A stretch of 61,555 nt of DNA, taken from NCBI RefSeq assembly GCF_000315625.1, contig NW_005434470.1:1-61555 (forward strand), written 5' to 3'. The DNA is from Guillardia theta CCMP2712 (taxonomy: Eukaryota > Cryptophyceae > Pyrenomonadales > Geminigeraceae). Below the pieces are notes generated by a model. That model was given only the letters and a program-made list of their open reading frames with translations. It was not told the DNA's origin and searched no databases. Position 1 is the first letter of the stretch. Each line of letters begins with the position of its first letter. Below, piece by piece: positions 10,990 to 21,795 of the stretch. The translations under genes and the position numbers were made by a program.

Positions 10990-11945
10990 CTTTGTTCAGC
11001 TACGGGATGAAAGGGGTATCAGATTTCTCAGTTTTGAAAGGAGATGACTCGATTGAAGCGATTTTTCTGGTTAACGCAGCTGATGTCTGCAGTGTCGAAC
11101 CCACTGCGAAACTCGTAAAGACAAGATGCGAAGAATACCACTGAAGGATAAGGTTTGAGCAATGGAAGATGAGAGAGCAGGAGACAAGGAGGAGCTGAAG
11201 CAGAGAATATGAGAGGGAGCAGCAGGAGGGGAAGGGAGAAGGAGCGAGGGGGTGGCGAGGGCAGAGGAGCAAAGTGCGGTGTGGCAGAAGAAGACGCGAA
11301 CGGAGGCTGTTCCCGAAAAAAAATATTTTGAAGCGTTGCGATTTTAGATGGTTAGCCCAAAACCCTTCAGGGCGGTGAAATGAAGAGGTTTCGCTTTCTT
11401 GCAGCCATTGCAGGGTAGGGTGGTTGGGTTTATGTCGTAACAGCTGACATCAGCATGTCAGCAGCATGACGTAAGCAGATTATGTTGCAGCCCAAGTCAC
11501 GAGGGCATGGAGACATGACTCAAAATAAGGCGGCCATCGGATCGAGATCAAGAAATGAGAGCCAGTACAACTCGATGAGAAAATGTCCATAACAACGAGA
11601 TTGATCGAAGAAGATAATGAAACCAGACACAGTTCACTGGCATGTTCAACCACATGATGGTTGGGCCAGTTGTAATGAAAGGCTGAGTGAAAAATGGTGT
11701 ACACAAGGGCGTAAAAGTCTTGTCGGGGGAAGTAAAGGACTCTATTAACATATTTGAATACTATCAAGTGAAATTGGTCTAGAGGCAAGGTTACTACAAA
11801 ACTACGCAGTCAGTCTCGTCTAGAAGAGAACAATAGAGCGTATCCTCCCTCAAAGGACCTTTCATCGGCCCCCAGACATTCATAGCACTGGGTTACTGTG
11901 TTTTGTGACGAAAAGAAGTAATAAACGATGAAGGAGTCTCATGCA
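10990..11945. other. Intergenic, no gene seen
   Basis: Mixed-composition DNA with a purine-rich patch at about 11160-11260 (upstream of gene C in its sense, so pyrimidine-rich on the coding strand). The open frames show no recognisable motif. Confidence 0.5.
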
Positions 11946-12467
11946 TCAAGAATCAGCTCGATGCTTCAAGAAGTACTTCTGCGCGTGCGATCGCACTTGA
12001 GACGCCGTCCTCGTTCCGATGAGTTTTGCCATCTCTTTCGCTACTCCCCTCCCTAACCCAACACTCCCTGCTCCTTCGCGAGGAATTCCGGGTTGTTCGC
12101 CCATGCCTTTTGGCCTGCATATTTCCAGCGCTGACAAGAACCGTTCATGTTCTTCCTTGCTCCAATGCTGTGGGGTTCCCGTCCCTGGTTGCAATATTTG
12201 GGGCTGGAACGAACTTGGCCCAGGTTCATCCTCGATTCCTTGAGGAGACAACGTGGATGGTCTGAAGGTATCCTCTTCCAGGGTAGTCTCCAGCTCCCGA
12301 TCGTTGACATCAACTTCGTTATATGCGAGAAGCAGCGAGTAGTTCCATGGATCCATGGATTGGCTGGAAATATGGCCTGTACCCCACGAGACAACCGAAG
12401 AGAACGTTTCCGGCGTAGATGTCATCATGTGTATAGCATCTTCCACAGATATGCTATTTCTTGACAT
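11946..12467 (-). CDS. SHAQKYF-class Myb-like protein, copy D
   Basis: This is a 173-residue single-exon gene. The frame is open 12 codons further upstream but starts there with TTG. The ATG at 12467 gives MSRNSISVEDAIHMM, which aligns with the start of copy C. It has a PWNYSLLL motif, an acidic and Pro-rich linker, then a Myb repeat (HWSKEEHERF, VGLGRGVAKEMA, QVRSHAQKYF) close to the C-terminus. The shared DAI...PWNYS...SHAQKYF layout shows one gene family arranged on the minus strand in this 12 kb block. Confidence 0.92.
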   Translation of the reverse strand: MSRNSISVEDAIHMMTSTPETFSSVVSWGTGHISSQSMDPWNYSLLLAYNEVDVNDRELETTLEEDTFRPSTLSPQGIEDEPGPSSFQPQILQPGTGTPQHWSKEEHERFLSALEICRPKGMGEQPGIPREGAGSVGLGRGVAKEMAKLIGTRTASQVRSHAQKYFLKHRADS

Positions 12468-12959
12468 CTTCAAGGATATCAAAGAGGATATGCGTATCAC
12501 CAAGTCCAGTCAGGCAGGCAATGTTCGTGTTCAGGCCCTTCGTTTGCCAACAAATATCAGGAATGTGTGTTGCAGGTGTTTGCGGGGAGAACAATACGCT
12601 AAGAACGAGCTGAGAACAGATGCTTCACGAGATCAAGATGCAGAGAGGGAGTGTGTGTGAGAGAGTGTGTGCGGAATGCTAGAGCAGTTGGAGGAAACCA
12701 GGGAGAGGGGATGGGCGCAGAAGAGGGGGAGAGAGTAAGGAGACGACAAGGTAAGCAGGGGAGTAGTGTAGGGGGTATCGGAGGAAATCCAAGAAGTAAA
12801 TTGAGAAATTGGGGAGGAGGGGTACTTGAACCCCCCGGAAATCAGTCAAAAGTACGGGTAGCGACCATCCTCAAGGTGCCTCGGACGGAAGGAGGTAAAC
12901 GTGACCCAAGTGGCATGCCAGGTCACGGACTGCTGACAACCTGGTAACGTGACTCCAAG
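12468..12959. other. Intergenic, no gene seen
   Basis: A purine-rich stretch at 12640-12830 has AGAGAG and GGGGAGAG runs, followed by a short GGGTACTTGAACCCC stretch. No exon chain was found. It leads into GC island 2. Confidence 0.5.
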
Positions 12960-13615
12960 GAGGGTTTAACCTTTTGTCTGCGGCTGACTGCCAGAGTTTT
13001 TCTTTTTAACACGGTCAGGCTTGCGGGCAGGCTCCCCGGCGGGGGTGACGGTGACTACCGGGGCCGGGCCGGGGGGTGACGCCGGGGCCGGGGCATAGTA
13101 GGCTATGATACGGGCACGGCAGTGTCGGAGTGGCCGCCGGGCTCCTGGGTAATAAGTCCTTTACTCAAGGTTAAGTTGGGTCGCCGGCCCCGCGGGCCGG
13201 AGCCCCCCCCACCCCCCCAGTACTACCGTATGGCCGCCGCAGTAAGTTTACAGTCCGATCACTGAGTCACTGAGTGCCGACTCGGGCCGCCCGGGCCGGG
13301 GCGCTGGCTCGTGAGTCGAAACTCACTGTTTGACGACGGTGACCGACTCGGCAACTTCGGCGGAGACCGTGGGCAATCATGAATCATCATCTGATCGCTT
13401 GGAGTAAAGAGATCCGGGGAGTCCGAGCCGCCGACATACTTTGCGCAACTCCCGGAGTCCCCCCCCGCGTCAAGGGCCCACTGACTCTTACGGCTCACTC
13501 GTCGGTACCGGCCCGGCCCCGGGCTCGGAGGCTCCGAGCCCATTCGGGGGCAGTCCGGACTCGGCCCGGCGGGGTGACGGTGACCGTCCCCCGTCCGACC
13601 CCGGCCGCGGCGGAA
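12960..13615. repeat. Extreme GC-rich island 2
   Basis: It has the same vocabulary as island 1: GGCCGGGCC, GACGGTGAC, GAGTCACTGAGTGCC. A partial reverse-oriented copy of the dispersed element lies at 13158-13179 (CCTTTACTCAAGGTTAAGTT). Overlapping frames on both strands are compositional. Confidence 0.75.
13158..13179 (-). repeat. Dispersed element, partial copy 3 (inverted)
   Basis: Read on the minus strand it gives AACTTAACCTTGAGTAAAGG, which is the 3' half of the 43-bp element with one substitution. It shows that the element occurs in both orientations relative to the islands. Confidence 0.75.
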
Positions 13616-14712
13616 TAATTGATCGGATAGCCTTGCCAAGTTACTGAAAAGAAAGAACCTACTTGTGCTGCCGTTGACTCCAGGCTGGGAACATGGCACT
13701 AGCAGGGAGTGAACGATGAACTGAGAGCGATGATGCCGGACGGGCAAGGAGAAAGGACAAAGTGATCATGATGGGTGCTAGGGCAGAACAGCAGCAGACA
13801 GACCTGATGACTGCCAGTAACCACTGAGAGGGGACGTTGAAGAAAGTCTCTGAGTGAAGTTACTAAGTTAACCGAGGCGATTTTAAGAGGGAAAGACATG
13901 AAAGACTTGGACGCGACGATCATGAGGAATGATGAAGGTGAAGTTTTTAAGGAGGGAAGAAGTTTTTCAACAAGGTTTTGAAACTCTAGTGAAGAGAAGG
14001 AGAAAGCAAGGAAGAGAGGCGAAGACTCGGCCAGATGGGGAGAGATAGAAACCATGGGATGTACAGAAACATCGGGTCATCGCTAGTTTGTGATATCCTG
14101 TCAGAGGGGATGAGGTAGATTCAGGTGTTGGTATGAGTACAAGAAGCAGACGTCCTAGATGCTTTCTTTCTGTGCAGCTGGAAGTAGGAATGCTCAAACA
14201 TGAAACCTCATCGGTGACGTATCGAGACAAGGGCATCGGTTGTAAACAGCATCGAGATCAGACATGCTATGCTTCATGTACATTTTCTAGAGCAAATGCG
14301 GCCCTTGGCGACAAGTTTATTCGCTTGGTGAAAGTCAGAAGTTTGCAGGAACGGAATTGAGCCATGAGGCTACAAACGAAGACGGTTTGAGAATGTCAAA
14401 ACGGCACGGGTTAAACCCTGCAAGGGATGAGAAACTCGGACAGGTGCGGCTTTTGAGAGAGCAAACATGATGCAGTTGTCGCTCTGATTCTGACATCTCC
14501 TTTCCTCACCAGCCAAGAACAAAAAGCGTAGAGGAGGTAGTTCTCGTACGGAGAGCCATTGGTGCGATAGCAGAGAGAAAGAAGAGCTTGGTAAGGACTC
14601 TTGCGCTGGGTGACCAGCACTCTAACCATCATCTGCAGTCGCAAACCTGGGCTTCCAAAGTGTCCCAAGATGTTGTTGTACAAACACTCATGCTTCTCGT
14701 TCTGAACCAGCC
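13616..14712. other. Intergenic, no gene seen
   Basis: There is no motif-bearing exon. A minus-strand open frame at 14411-14683 has ordinary amino-acid composition but starts with TTG and lacks a recognisable domain. It could be an exon of an unrecognised gene or the 5' part of the plus-strand gene that follows. Confidence 0.4.
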
Positions 14713-17700
14713 ATGCAGGTCATCCCAGCTTCTCCGCTGCACTCCCGCCCTCGCATCTCAGTGCATCCGATGCAGGAACAGACAACGTTGTTTTCTCCTC
14801 CAACCTCTGACGTTCTTCATCTCAGGGGTCAATACTTCCCGTGCGGTCAACAACTCAGACAGCTGAGCCTTCCTTCCGTTCCAGCCTCCCGTCCTCTGCC
14901 GGCCATGAACGTGCCAAGGGCGGGAGGGCTTGCCCCGGCTACATTCGTCCCAGCTGTCAACCAGGTACGAAGAGCTTCTGTTGCTGAGTCGCCATGTTGA
15001 CGCGTTTTAGTCAAAGTCAAGTCGTCGCAGCCAGTCATTCGCGACCCGCATCAACTCACTTGTGGGAATCAGAGTCCCTGCACCAGTCTGATCAGCGAAA
15101 GATCAGCAAGCGGCCCAAGACAACAGACGATAAGGTAGAACCATTTTCATGTTACTGCTCGAACACTCATGGTCGTGCAGGTGAATACACTTCATGCCAA
15201 GCTTGACATGATAGCAAGCCGGCTTCAAGTACACGTGTTCTTGTTTGTTTGAACGCTTGACATGCCGCAGGCTGTCGATGCTCGCTCCGACATGATCGAG
15301 CGAATGATTTCAACACCCATCGACAAGGTTCTGCTCATCAACCCCCCCTCCCCCTTCTCTGTTCCCTTCATCCTCCCCTTCTGTTCCCATCACCCTCGCC
15401 TGTAGTTGACCATGCACGCTCAGAGTGCTGTCGACCCTCTGTCTCGCGCGAGCACCAGCACCCCGCAGGGCTCGAGCATGCAGCACAGGAGGTCACACGC
15501 GGAGGAGGGCGGAGCAGAGGTGGGGCAGGATGTGAGGGAGGACTTGCTGACAGAGGCAGCAGGTGGGAACGAGTCTCAGCCGGACATGGTCGGACAAGGG
15601 ACACGAGGGTTATGAGACTGACGGCCATCGCGCTCAAGTCCCGCGGGTTTTGACGAACCTGCTGGAGAAGATTCAGGTCTTGCGAGGGTGCCATCCTACG
15701 TCCCTCACTGACGTGCTGGCTCCAAGGGTTCGCTCATCGACCTCGACTACATCTTCATAAAGGCACTGGGATTGAGATGTCAATGTATCAATGACGTCAT
15801 GCGACAGGCCACTGCTTCTGAACATGAAGCTGCTACTAAGATCGCCAAGACCGTGAAGGGATTCTTGAGGAGGAAACGGTCTGTGGAGGATGTCAGTTGT
15901 ACTATGACTGAGACATGTGCAGGTACTTGAATGGAATACTGGCGTTGAAGATGTATCAAGTGACAACATCATCGTTGAGCTCAAAGCAAGCTCTTGGCCT
16001 GACTGAACATTCAGGAGCGACAAAGTTCGGGGCTTGCGAAGTTCTTCGATGGTTTCTTACAATCAAGAAGGTGAAGTTGATGAGAAGGTGACGCGGTCAG
16101 TGAAAGTCTTGCAGAGCAATACGGTTTCAACTCAATCAGATCATCCGGAAGAGAGAGCTCGAGAGCTGTGCTTCTCCTCCCCTCCCCCGGCAGGTGCAAG
16201 GCTGAACACTGTTGTCGCAGGTAGGAAGATCTTCAGAGCACTGTTCGATTACGTGCTGGAGAGGATGCCTCTGAGGTGAAGGAGCTGAGAAGAGGTCGAG
16301 GTGATGACGTGGCGTCAGGTCGAGTCAAAGACAGAAGGCCTTCTTCATGATCGTCAAGTACGAGCGGAGGCTCGTCTATAACAGTGATGCTCTCCTGTGC
16401 TCGCCGCGTTTGACTTCTTCCCTCACAGTATTCCAAGACTGGCGGAAAGCTATGAGGATAGTGCAGGTATGAAGGCGAAGTTGGCGATGCATGCTGGTGA
16501 AGAGAAGTAGGAACTCTCGAAGGTGGCGTCGAAGAACAACTCAAGGCTGGAGAAGATACACAGTGAGGTCAGAGCAACGAGATCTCTGCCTCCTCCACTC
16601 CTGCTGATGACCTTGCGAACAGGTTTCGAAGCAAGCGATGCAAGAAGGTTGACTGTCCTATCATCTCGGGAGATGACGACTTGCTGTAGGATGGCGAGAA
16701 GACGTGATCGAGTCTGTGGTGCAGCAGGTGGGGGAGAGCTGGTGGGGTGGACATGTCTTTGAGCATGCTGCAGAGGATGTACGAGGACTCGATCGCTCTG
16801 ATGAGCGGTAGACAAGCTGAAGAAGCGACGGGGAGGGAGAGGAGGTGACGGGGACTTGACGAGGATGCAGGGCGGATGGGGGAAATAGCAGTCGAGAAAG
16901 CTGTCAAAGTGTGGAGAGGTGAGGGGGTGGGCGGGAGGTTGGAACAGGCTGACTTGTCCCTAGCATACCTGATGGTTCGTCGCAAGAAGCGAACTAAGTT
17001 CATGGTGGACTCGTTGCTGGGGGAGTGAGGATGGGACTTGTTGACTGCCTTGCAGAGGGCGATAAGGCTGGACAATTCGAAGAGAGGATGGGAGGCGTTC
17101 TCGAGGTGTGAGGCCGCGAAGAAGCAAGTGGTGGTGTGCTGATACAGCTGCTCGTCACCAGCTGGAAAGAATACATCAAAGAATGCAAGCGATGGGATGC
17201 CGGCAAATACGTCAGGTGCCCTGCTATCTTTTTCGTTTCTCAGCTTCTCACCTGCCTGTAAGGCTGCGGAACGAGCGTCACATTCAGCACCAGGCGATTA
17301 TGAGCCTGTACTCGAGCCACATGCGTGTTTGGCTCTTCTTCGCGTCGAAGCGCGCGGAAGTGAAGAAGCGGTTCAAGCTCTGCCTGGATCGCTTGCTGCG
17401 GTGTGTTGTGCCTTGACGGACGAGGAGAAGCTGACGGGAGGCGCTCAGAGACGTGATGCATAGTTGGTTCGAGCGAGCAAGGTTCAGCAGGAGGTGGCCC
17501 TTTGCTCGGCCTCTGCTCCTTCTGTGACCACCTTCACGTGCAGCACGAAGATCGCCGTCCTCGAAAAATGGATCCTCGTTTCAAAGTCCATGTTGCAGTT
17601 TCCCTTCCGCAGCTGGTACCTGTGGACAGCAAACTCCATCTCCAAGAGGCAGGCGCAGGGTATGATCGCCGACATGCTCAGCAGAAGGTCCGAGCCAGCG

Positions 17701-19103
17701 ATCGCTCTCCCTCCTCCTCTCACCTGCGTTCCTGCCCAGGTGGATGAAGATCAGGCTAGTCAACATCCTCCAGGTTTCTTTCCCTCTCCTCCTCTCTAGA
17801 CGTGCCTTACGATCGCAGGCATGGTGGCAGAGGACAGACAGCGGGATGGAGGCAGGTGGGTAGGGCGGCAGGGAGGGAGCAGGTCGATGACCTGGGCCCC
17901 TCAGGTCAGGGGAGGGAAGAGCTGTTTACCCTCCTGCACGAGCAGCAGCAGATCAACAAGGACTTGGAGGTTTCACTTCCTCCTTCCCGTCCTCCCTCCG
18001 TCCTCCATCCGCCCCCTCCCCTCCCTCTTCATCTTCACATCTCCCTTTTTACCATCTCCTCCTGCCTCCTCCCTGTTCCCAGCTTCATCTTTTACCTACA
18101 GTTTGCTTCTTTTCTCAACCCCCCCCTCCTTCCTTCCTGTTTGCTTCCCAACCCCCGTACTTCAATCCTGATCCTCTCTGACTCCTCTACCAGGAAACTG
18201 TAAGTCACTACAAGGACCTCCACAATAAGTCCGAGCTCGGTGCCCCCCTCTCCTCCACTACCACTTCCTTCGTCCTCCTCCTCCTCCTACTCCTACTCCT
18301 CCTCCTCCTCCTCCTCCTCCTCCTCCTCCTCCTCCTCCTCCTCCTCCTCCTCCTCCTCCTCCTCCTCCTCTTTCTCCTGTCTTTGTCATCGGCTCCCTGC
18401 TAACTGCACCACAGGGCTGAGAAAGCATGAGGACCTTCTGGTGAAGAGGGAGAAGCAGATCCTCAAGCTAGAGAACGAGGTCCTCCTCCTCCTCGACCAG
18501 CTTACTCTCCTCCTCCTCCTCGACCTCCTCGTCCTCCTCGTCGTCCTCCTCCTCGTCCTCCTCCTCCTCGATACCCAACTCCTACCTCCCTGTTCTTTGA
18601 GCTTGCTGACCTGCTCTCGCAGCGGACTGAGCTGATGATGAAGATACAAGCGTCAGAGCTGGAGATCAGCCGCTTGCAGGAGATGCAGGTGCCTCCTCCT
18701 CCTCCCCCTTCCTTCCTCCTTCATTTCCCTGCAGTTTACTACCCCCCCCGTCCTCTCCTCCCTTCCCTTCCTACCCCCTTCTGCTTCCACCTCTCCCTGC
18801 CGTTCCTACTCCTTCCACCTCTCCCTCTCCTCCTTTCTCACTTGTCACTCCTGAGCGCAGGACAAGAAACTCAGCACCTCCCTCATCCGCAAGGCGCAGA
18901 AGCTGGAGGCCAGTGGCATCCTCGTCCTCGAGGAAGAGCAGCCGACAGGGAAGGAGGAGGGCCCAGCGAGCTCGGCAGGCTCTGGAGGAGCGGCCGCAGA
19001 GCTGTCAAGCCTTGCCGACACGTTGATCGTTGGAGGGCATCAGGTTGACAAGAGCTGGGAGGCAGGTGAAGTTGAGCTGAGCGAGGTTCGCAGACTGTCG
19101 TGA
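14713..19103 (+). CDS. Long helical protein with Sfi1/IQ-like Trp repeats and coiled coil
   Basis: This is a multi-exon model with boundaries approximate before 17040. Later exons join in phase. Short helical segments carry regularly spaced Trp and basic residues: GWEAF, VTSWKEY, RVWLFFASKRAE, LEKWILVSKSML and FRSWYLWTANSISKRQ. An earlier exon near 15840 has KIAKTVKGFLRRKR, similar to an IQ motif. This pattern resembles Sfi1-type centrin-binding or calmodulin-binding repeats (inference). The C-terminal third is coiled coil (EELFTLLHEQQQINKDLE, KREKQILKLENE, ELEISRLQEMQ). I take the TGA at 19101-19103 as the stop. A role at the basal body, centrosome or cytoskeleton would fit. The N-terminal exons are uncertain, and this might be two genes. 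Confidence 0.45.
18272..18370 (+). repeat. (CTC)n microsatellite in intron
   Basis: About 30 CTC units lie just upstream of the acceptor of the exon that begins at about 18415. This makes an extreme polypyrimidine tract on the sense strand of the host gene. Confidence 0.95.
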
Positions 19104-20501
19104 AGGTGGAAAAGGCGAGCGTTGGCAGCAGGACGAGGGAGAGGGAGAAGGGAGGGAAGAAGGAGAAGGAAACGGGAGATGTCCAGCAGCAGGCGATCAA
19201 GAATGAGGAGGTCGAAGATCGAAACTCGCGAGGAGAGGGAGGGAAGGCAGCAAAGGATGGCGACAGACAAGAACTGAAACCAGGTTCTCTCTGCTCCCTG
19301 CTCCCTGCCTGCTCCCTGTCTGCTCCCTGTCTGCTTCTTCCTCCTCCCTTCTGTCTCCCTCCTCCTTACCCTGACTTGCTTCCCAGCTGCGGCACTTCCA
19401 GTCATACCAGGGTTTGAACACATAGGTAAAATGTCCTTGACATGCTGTTTCGTTACAGGATAATGTTATCCTGTTCACTCTGCTCTGCTCTGCTCTGCTC
19501 TGCTCCTCCTCTCCTCTCCTCTCCTCCCCCATCTTCCCCCCTTCGACTCTCGGTCTTGTTCTGTCCTGTCCTTGCCTCCTGCCACTCTCTTGATCTCAAA
19601 TGCGCAGGGAACGGCAAAGCAACTGAGGCACCAGCCCGAAGGCAACATCGTCCTCTCCCTTTATCGCCGCTGATTGTAGCAGGAGGGTGTGGGAGGACAA
19701 CAAAACAGAAGTCTACGGTGCTGAAATTGCGTTCTCCTCTTGCTGTATGTTGACTTTGACTAGTCGACGACAACACTCTGCTGAAGAGAGCCAAGTACAT
19801 CATGTCGACGGTGAGGAACAGCTCGACAAGTGTCGACAAGTGTCGACAAGTGTTGACAAGTGTCCTCACTTGCTGCCAAACCTTGCAGTTGAGAGACAAG
19901 ATGTCGTTGGGAGACATCCTGCAAGTCGACGAGTCTTCCAAAGAGGTTCTTGCTAGTTTGCTCGGCATGATGTGACATGGCTGTTTCAGATCCTGGAGAT
20001 CCTGCAAGCAGGGACGCAGAACGGGGTAGAGGTACGTCCGACCTCCATCCCCTCCTTCCTAACCTGCCCACAAAGATTCCCGAGGAACAGGAGAAGCTGC
20101 TGCAGCGACGGAAGACTTTGGATGTCTGCCATGGCGGGAGGTCGTGGGAAGAGGAGGAGGTGATTGGTTTTGCAGGTTGAGCCTTCGAACTTGGACTCTC
20201 TGAACTGGCAGCAAGTACATGTAGCGTGTTTGTTGTTTGCTTCTTACCTGCCTGCAGTTCATTGTGGGGCTGGACCAATATGACAACACCACGAGGAAGA
20301 AGGTAGGAGGAGCAAGAGTTGACATGTGCTGCTCGTTCTTATGCGCTGTTCAAGGACGCTGGAGGACAAGATGCCCTTCTGAGCAGGATCATGAAGGAAA
20401 GTGAAGGAGAGGAGGAGCTTGTTGGTAGGAAGATGATGTTTGTTTTGCAGGTGAAGACGTCGAGAGACATTAAGTCTGTGACAAAGATTGCGAATAAATG
20501 A
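19104..20501 (+). CDS. Small helical protein of unknown function (tentative)
   Basis: A chain of short exons reads in phase from about 19900 to the TGA at 20499-20501: LRDKMSLGDILQVDES, ILEILQAGTQNGVE, IPEEQEKLLQRRKTLD, VEPSNLDSLNWQQ, FIVGLDQYDNTTRKK and VKTSRDIKSVTKIANK. Each is bounded by GT and AG. Upstream, a Lys/Glu-rich exon (about 19098-19281) and a following exon near 19610 join in phase. Their link to the later exons, and the true start, are not resolved. I do not recognise a domain. It could also be an alternative 3' part of the preceding coiled-coil gene. Confidence 0.3.
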
Positions 20502-21420
20502 ACTCATAGCTGAACTCACAGCTGAACTCACAGCTGAACTCACAGCAGGAAGACGCGCGAGTCTTGCCGCCCCTTGCCTTAGTCGCAGCTCCTCCTCCTG
20601 TTCCACATCCTCCCCACTCTTTCTCCTTCTTTCCCTCCTCTTGCCCAAAAGTTCTCTTGCTGTTCTTGACGTCTCCGGCTACGATTCTATCATCATCCAG
20701 CTTTCCTTTCACCTTCTTACCCATCCCTCCCTCCTCTCCTCCCTCCTCTCCTCCCTCCTCTCCTCCCTCATCTCCTCCTACCCCCCCCCCCCTCCCCTCT
20801 CCCTTCTCTCCCCTCCCTCTCTTCTCCTCTCTACCTCCTCTCTGCCTTACTCACCATCCTTCAGCCCCCTCCGTCCCGTTTCACCTCCCCCCCCCTCCCC
20901 TACGCTTTCTTCTTTTTCTTAGGGACCTTTTTTGAGCAGGCGCATCCTACAGGTGCAGAGCAAAATGCGGGAACGAGGAAGAGGACGAGGAAAGAGGAAG
21001 AGGAGGGCAAGGCGGACTGTTCCCGGAGGGAAGAAGAGAGGAGGAGGAGGAGGAGGAGGAAGAGGAGGAGGAGGAGGAGGGGGAGGAGAGGAGAAGGGAA
21101 CAAGAATGAACGGTTTGGTGGTGGTGGTGGATGGGGGAGGAGACGGGGCGGCAGGAAGAGGAGAACAAGGAGGAGGAGGATAGATGGATGGGAAGGAAGA
21201 GGAGGGAGGGTGGCACGGAGCTCAGTTGAGGGCGTAGTTAGCGGGTTGAACGCGAGAGGAGGGGCAAGGGCAGAAGCATGAGGAGGGGGAGGGGGAGGGG
21301 GAGGGGGAGGACAGGGAGGAGAAGGAAAGGAGGAGGGGGAGGAGAGGAAGGTGTTTGTAGCCTTGATAGTCTGACTTCTTCTGCCATCCCAGAACTTGTG
21401 AGCAGATTAATGTAGATCCG
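20502..21420. other. Low-complexity region between genes
   Basis: A 12-base GAACTCACAGCT unit repeats about four times at 20500-20545, directly after the preceding stop. Pyrimidine-rich CTCCTCCCT runs (20580-20920) then switch to purine-rich GGAGGA runs (20960-21340). No convincing exon was found. Confidence 0.6.
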
Positions 21421-21763
21421 ATGCAAAGAATAATGCAAAGTCTGGTCCCCCGAACGCCTCTCAAGGCTCCTTCCTTCTTCCTCCTCGCCTCCCTCCTCCT
21501 CCTCCTCCTCCTCCTTAACTCCGGAGCATGCCTTGGTGCGTCGAGCCTGCAGATGAAGCCATCTAGCAGGAGCAGCTGCAGCAGGAGCAGCAGCATCCTG
21601 CGTCTTCGAGGAGGACATGAGCGCTCTTGCGCATGCGGCAAAGTCGGCGAGGCTTCGCTGACATGGCTGCACGATGCGGTATGCATGGACAAGACCGCAA
21701 GCTTCAACACCGAATCAAGTGAGTGGAAGAGGAGGAGAGGAGGAAGAGGACTAGGGGTAGGAC

Positions 21764-21795
<32 letters not shown>

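Noticed and set aside
13259-13747. 162-residue minus-strand frame in GC island 2
   Set aside because: Compositional, partly spans the island edge and has no recognisable motif.
14411-14683. 90-residue minus-strand open frame with normal composition
   Set aside because: No ATG start, no recognised domain and no consistent splice partners, so not called as a gene.
19057-19103. Tiny introns of 20-40 bases to fuse the coiled-coil gene with the Lys-rich exon
   Set aside because: These would be shorter than the other introns read here and the phase fails. An in-frame stop at 19101 is simpler.
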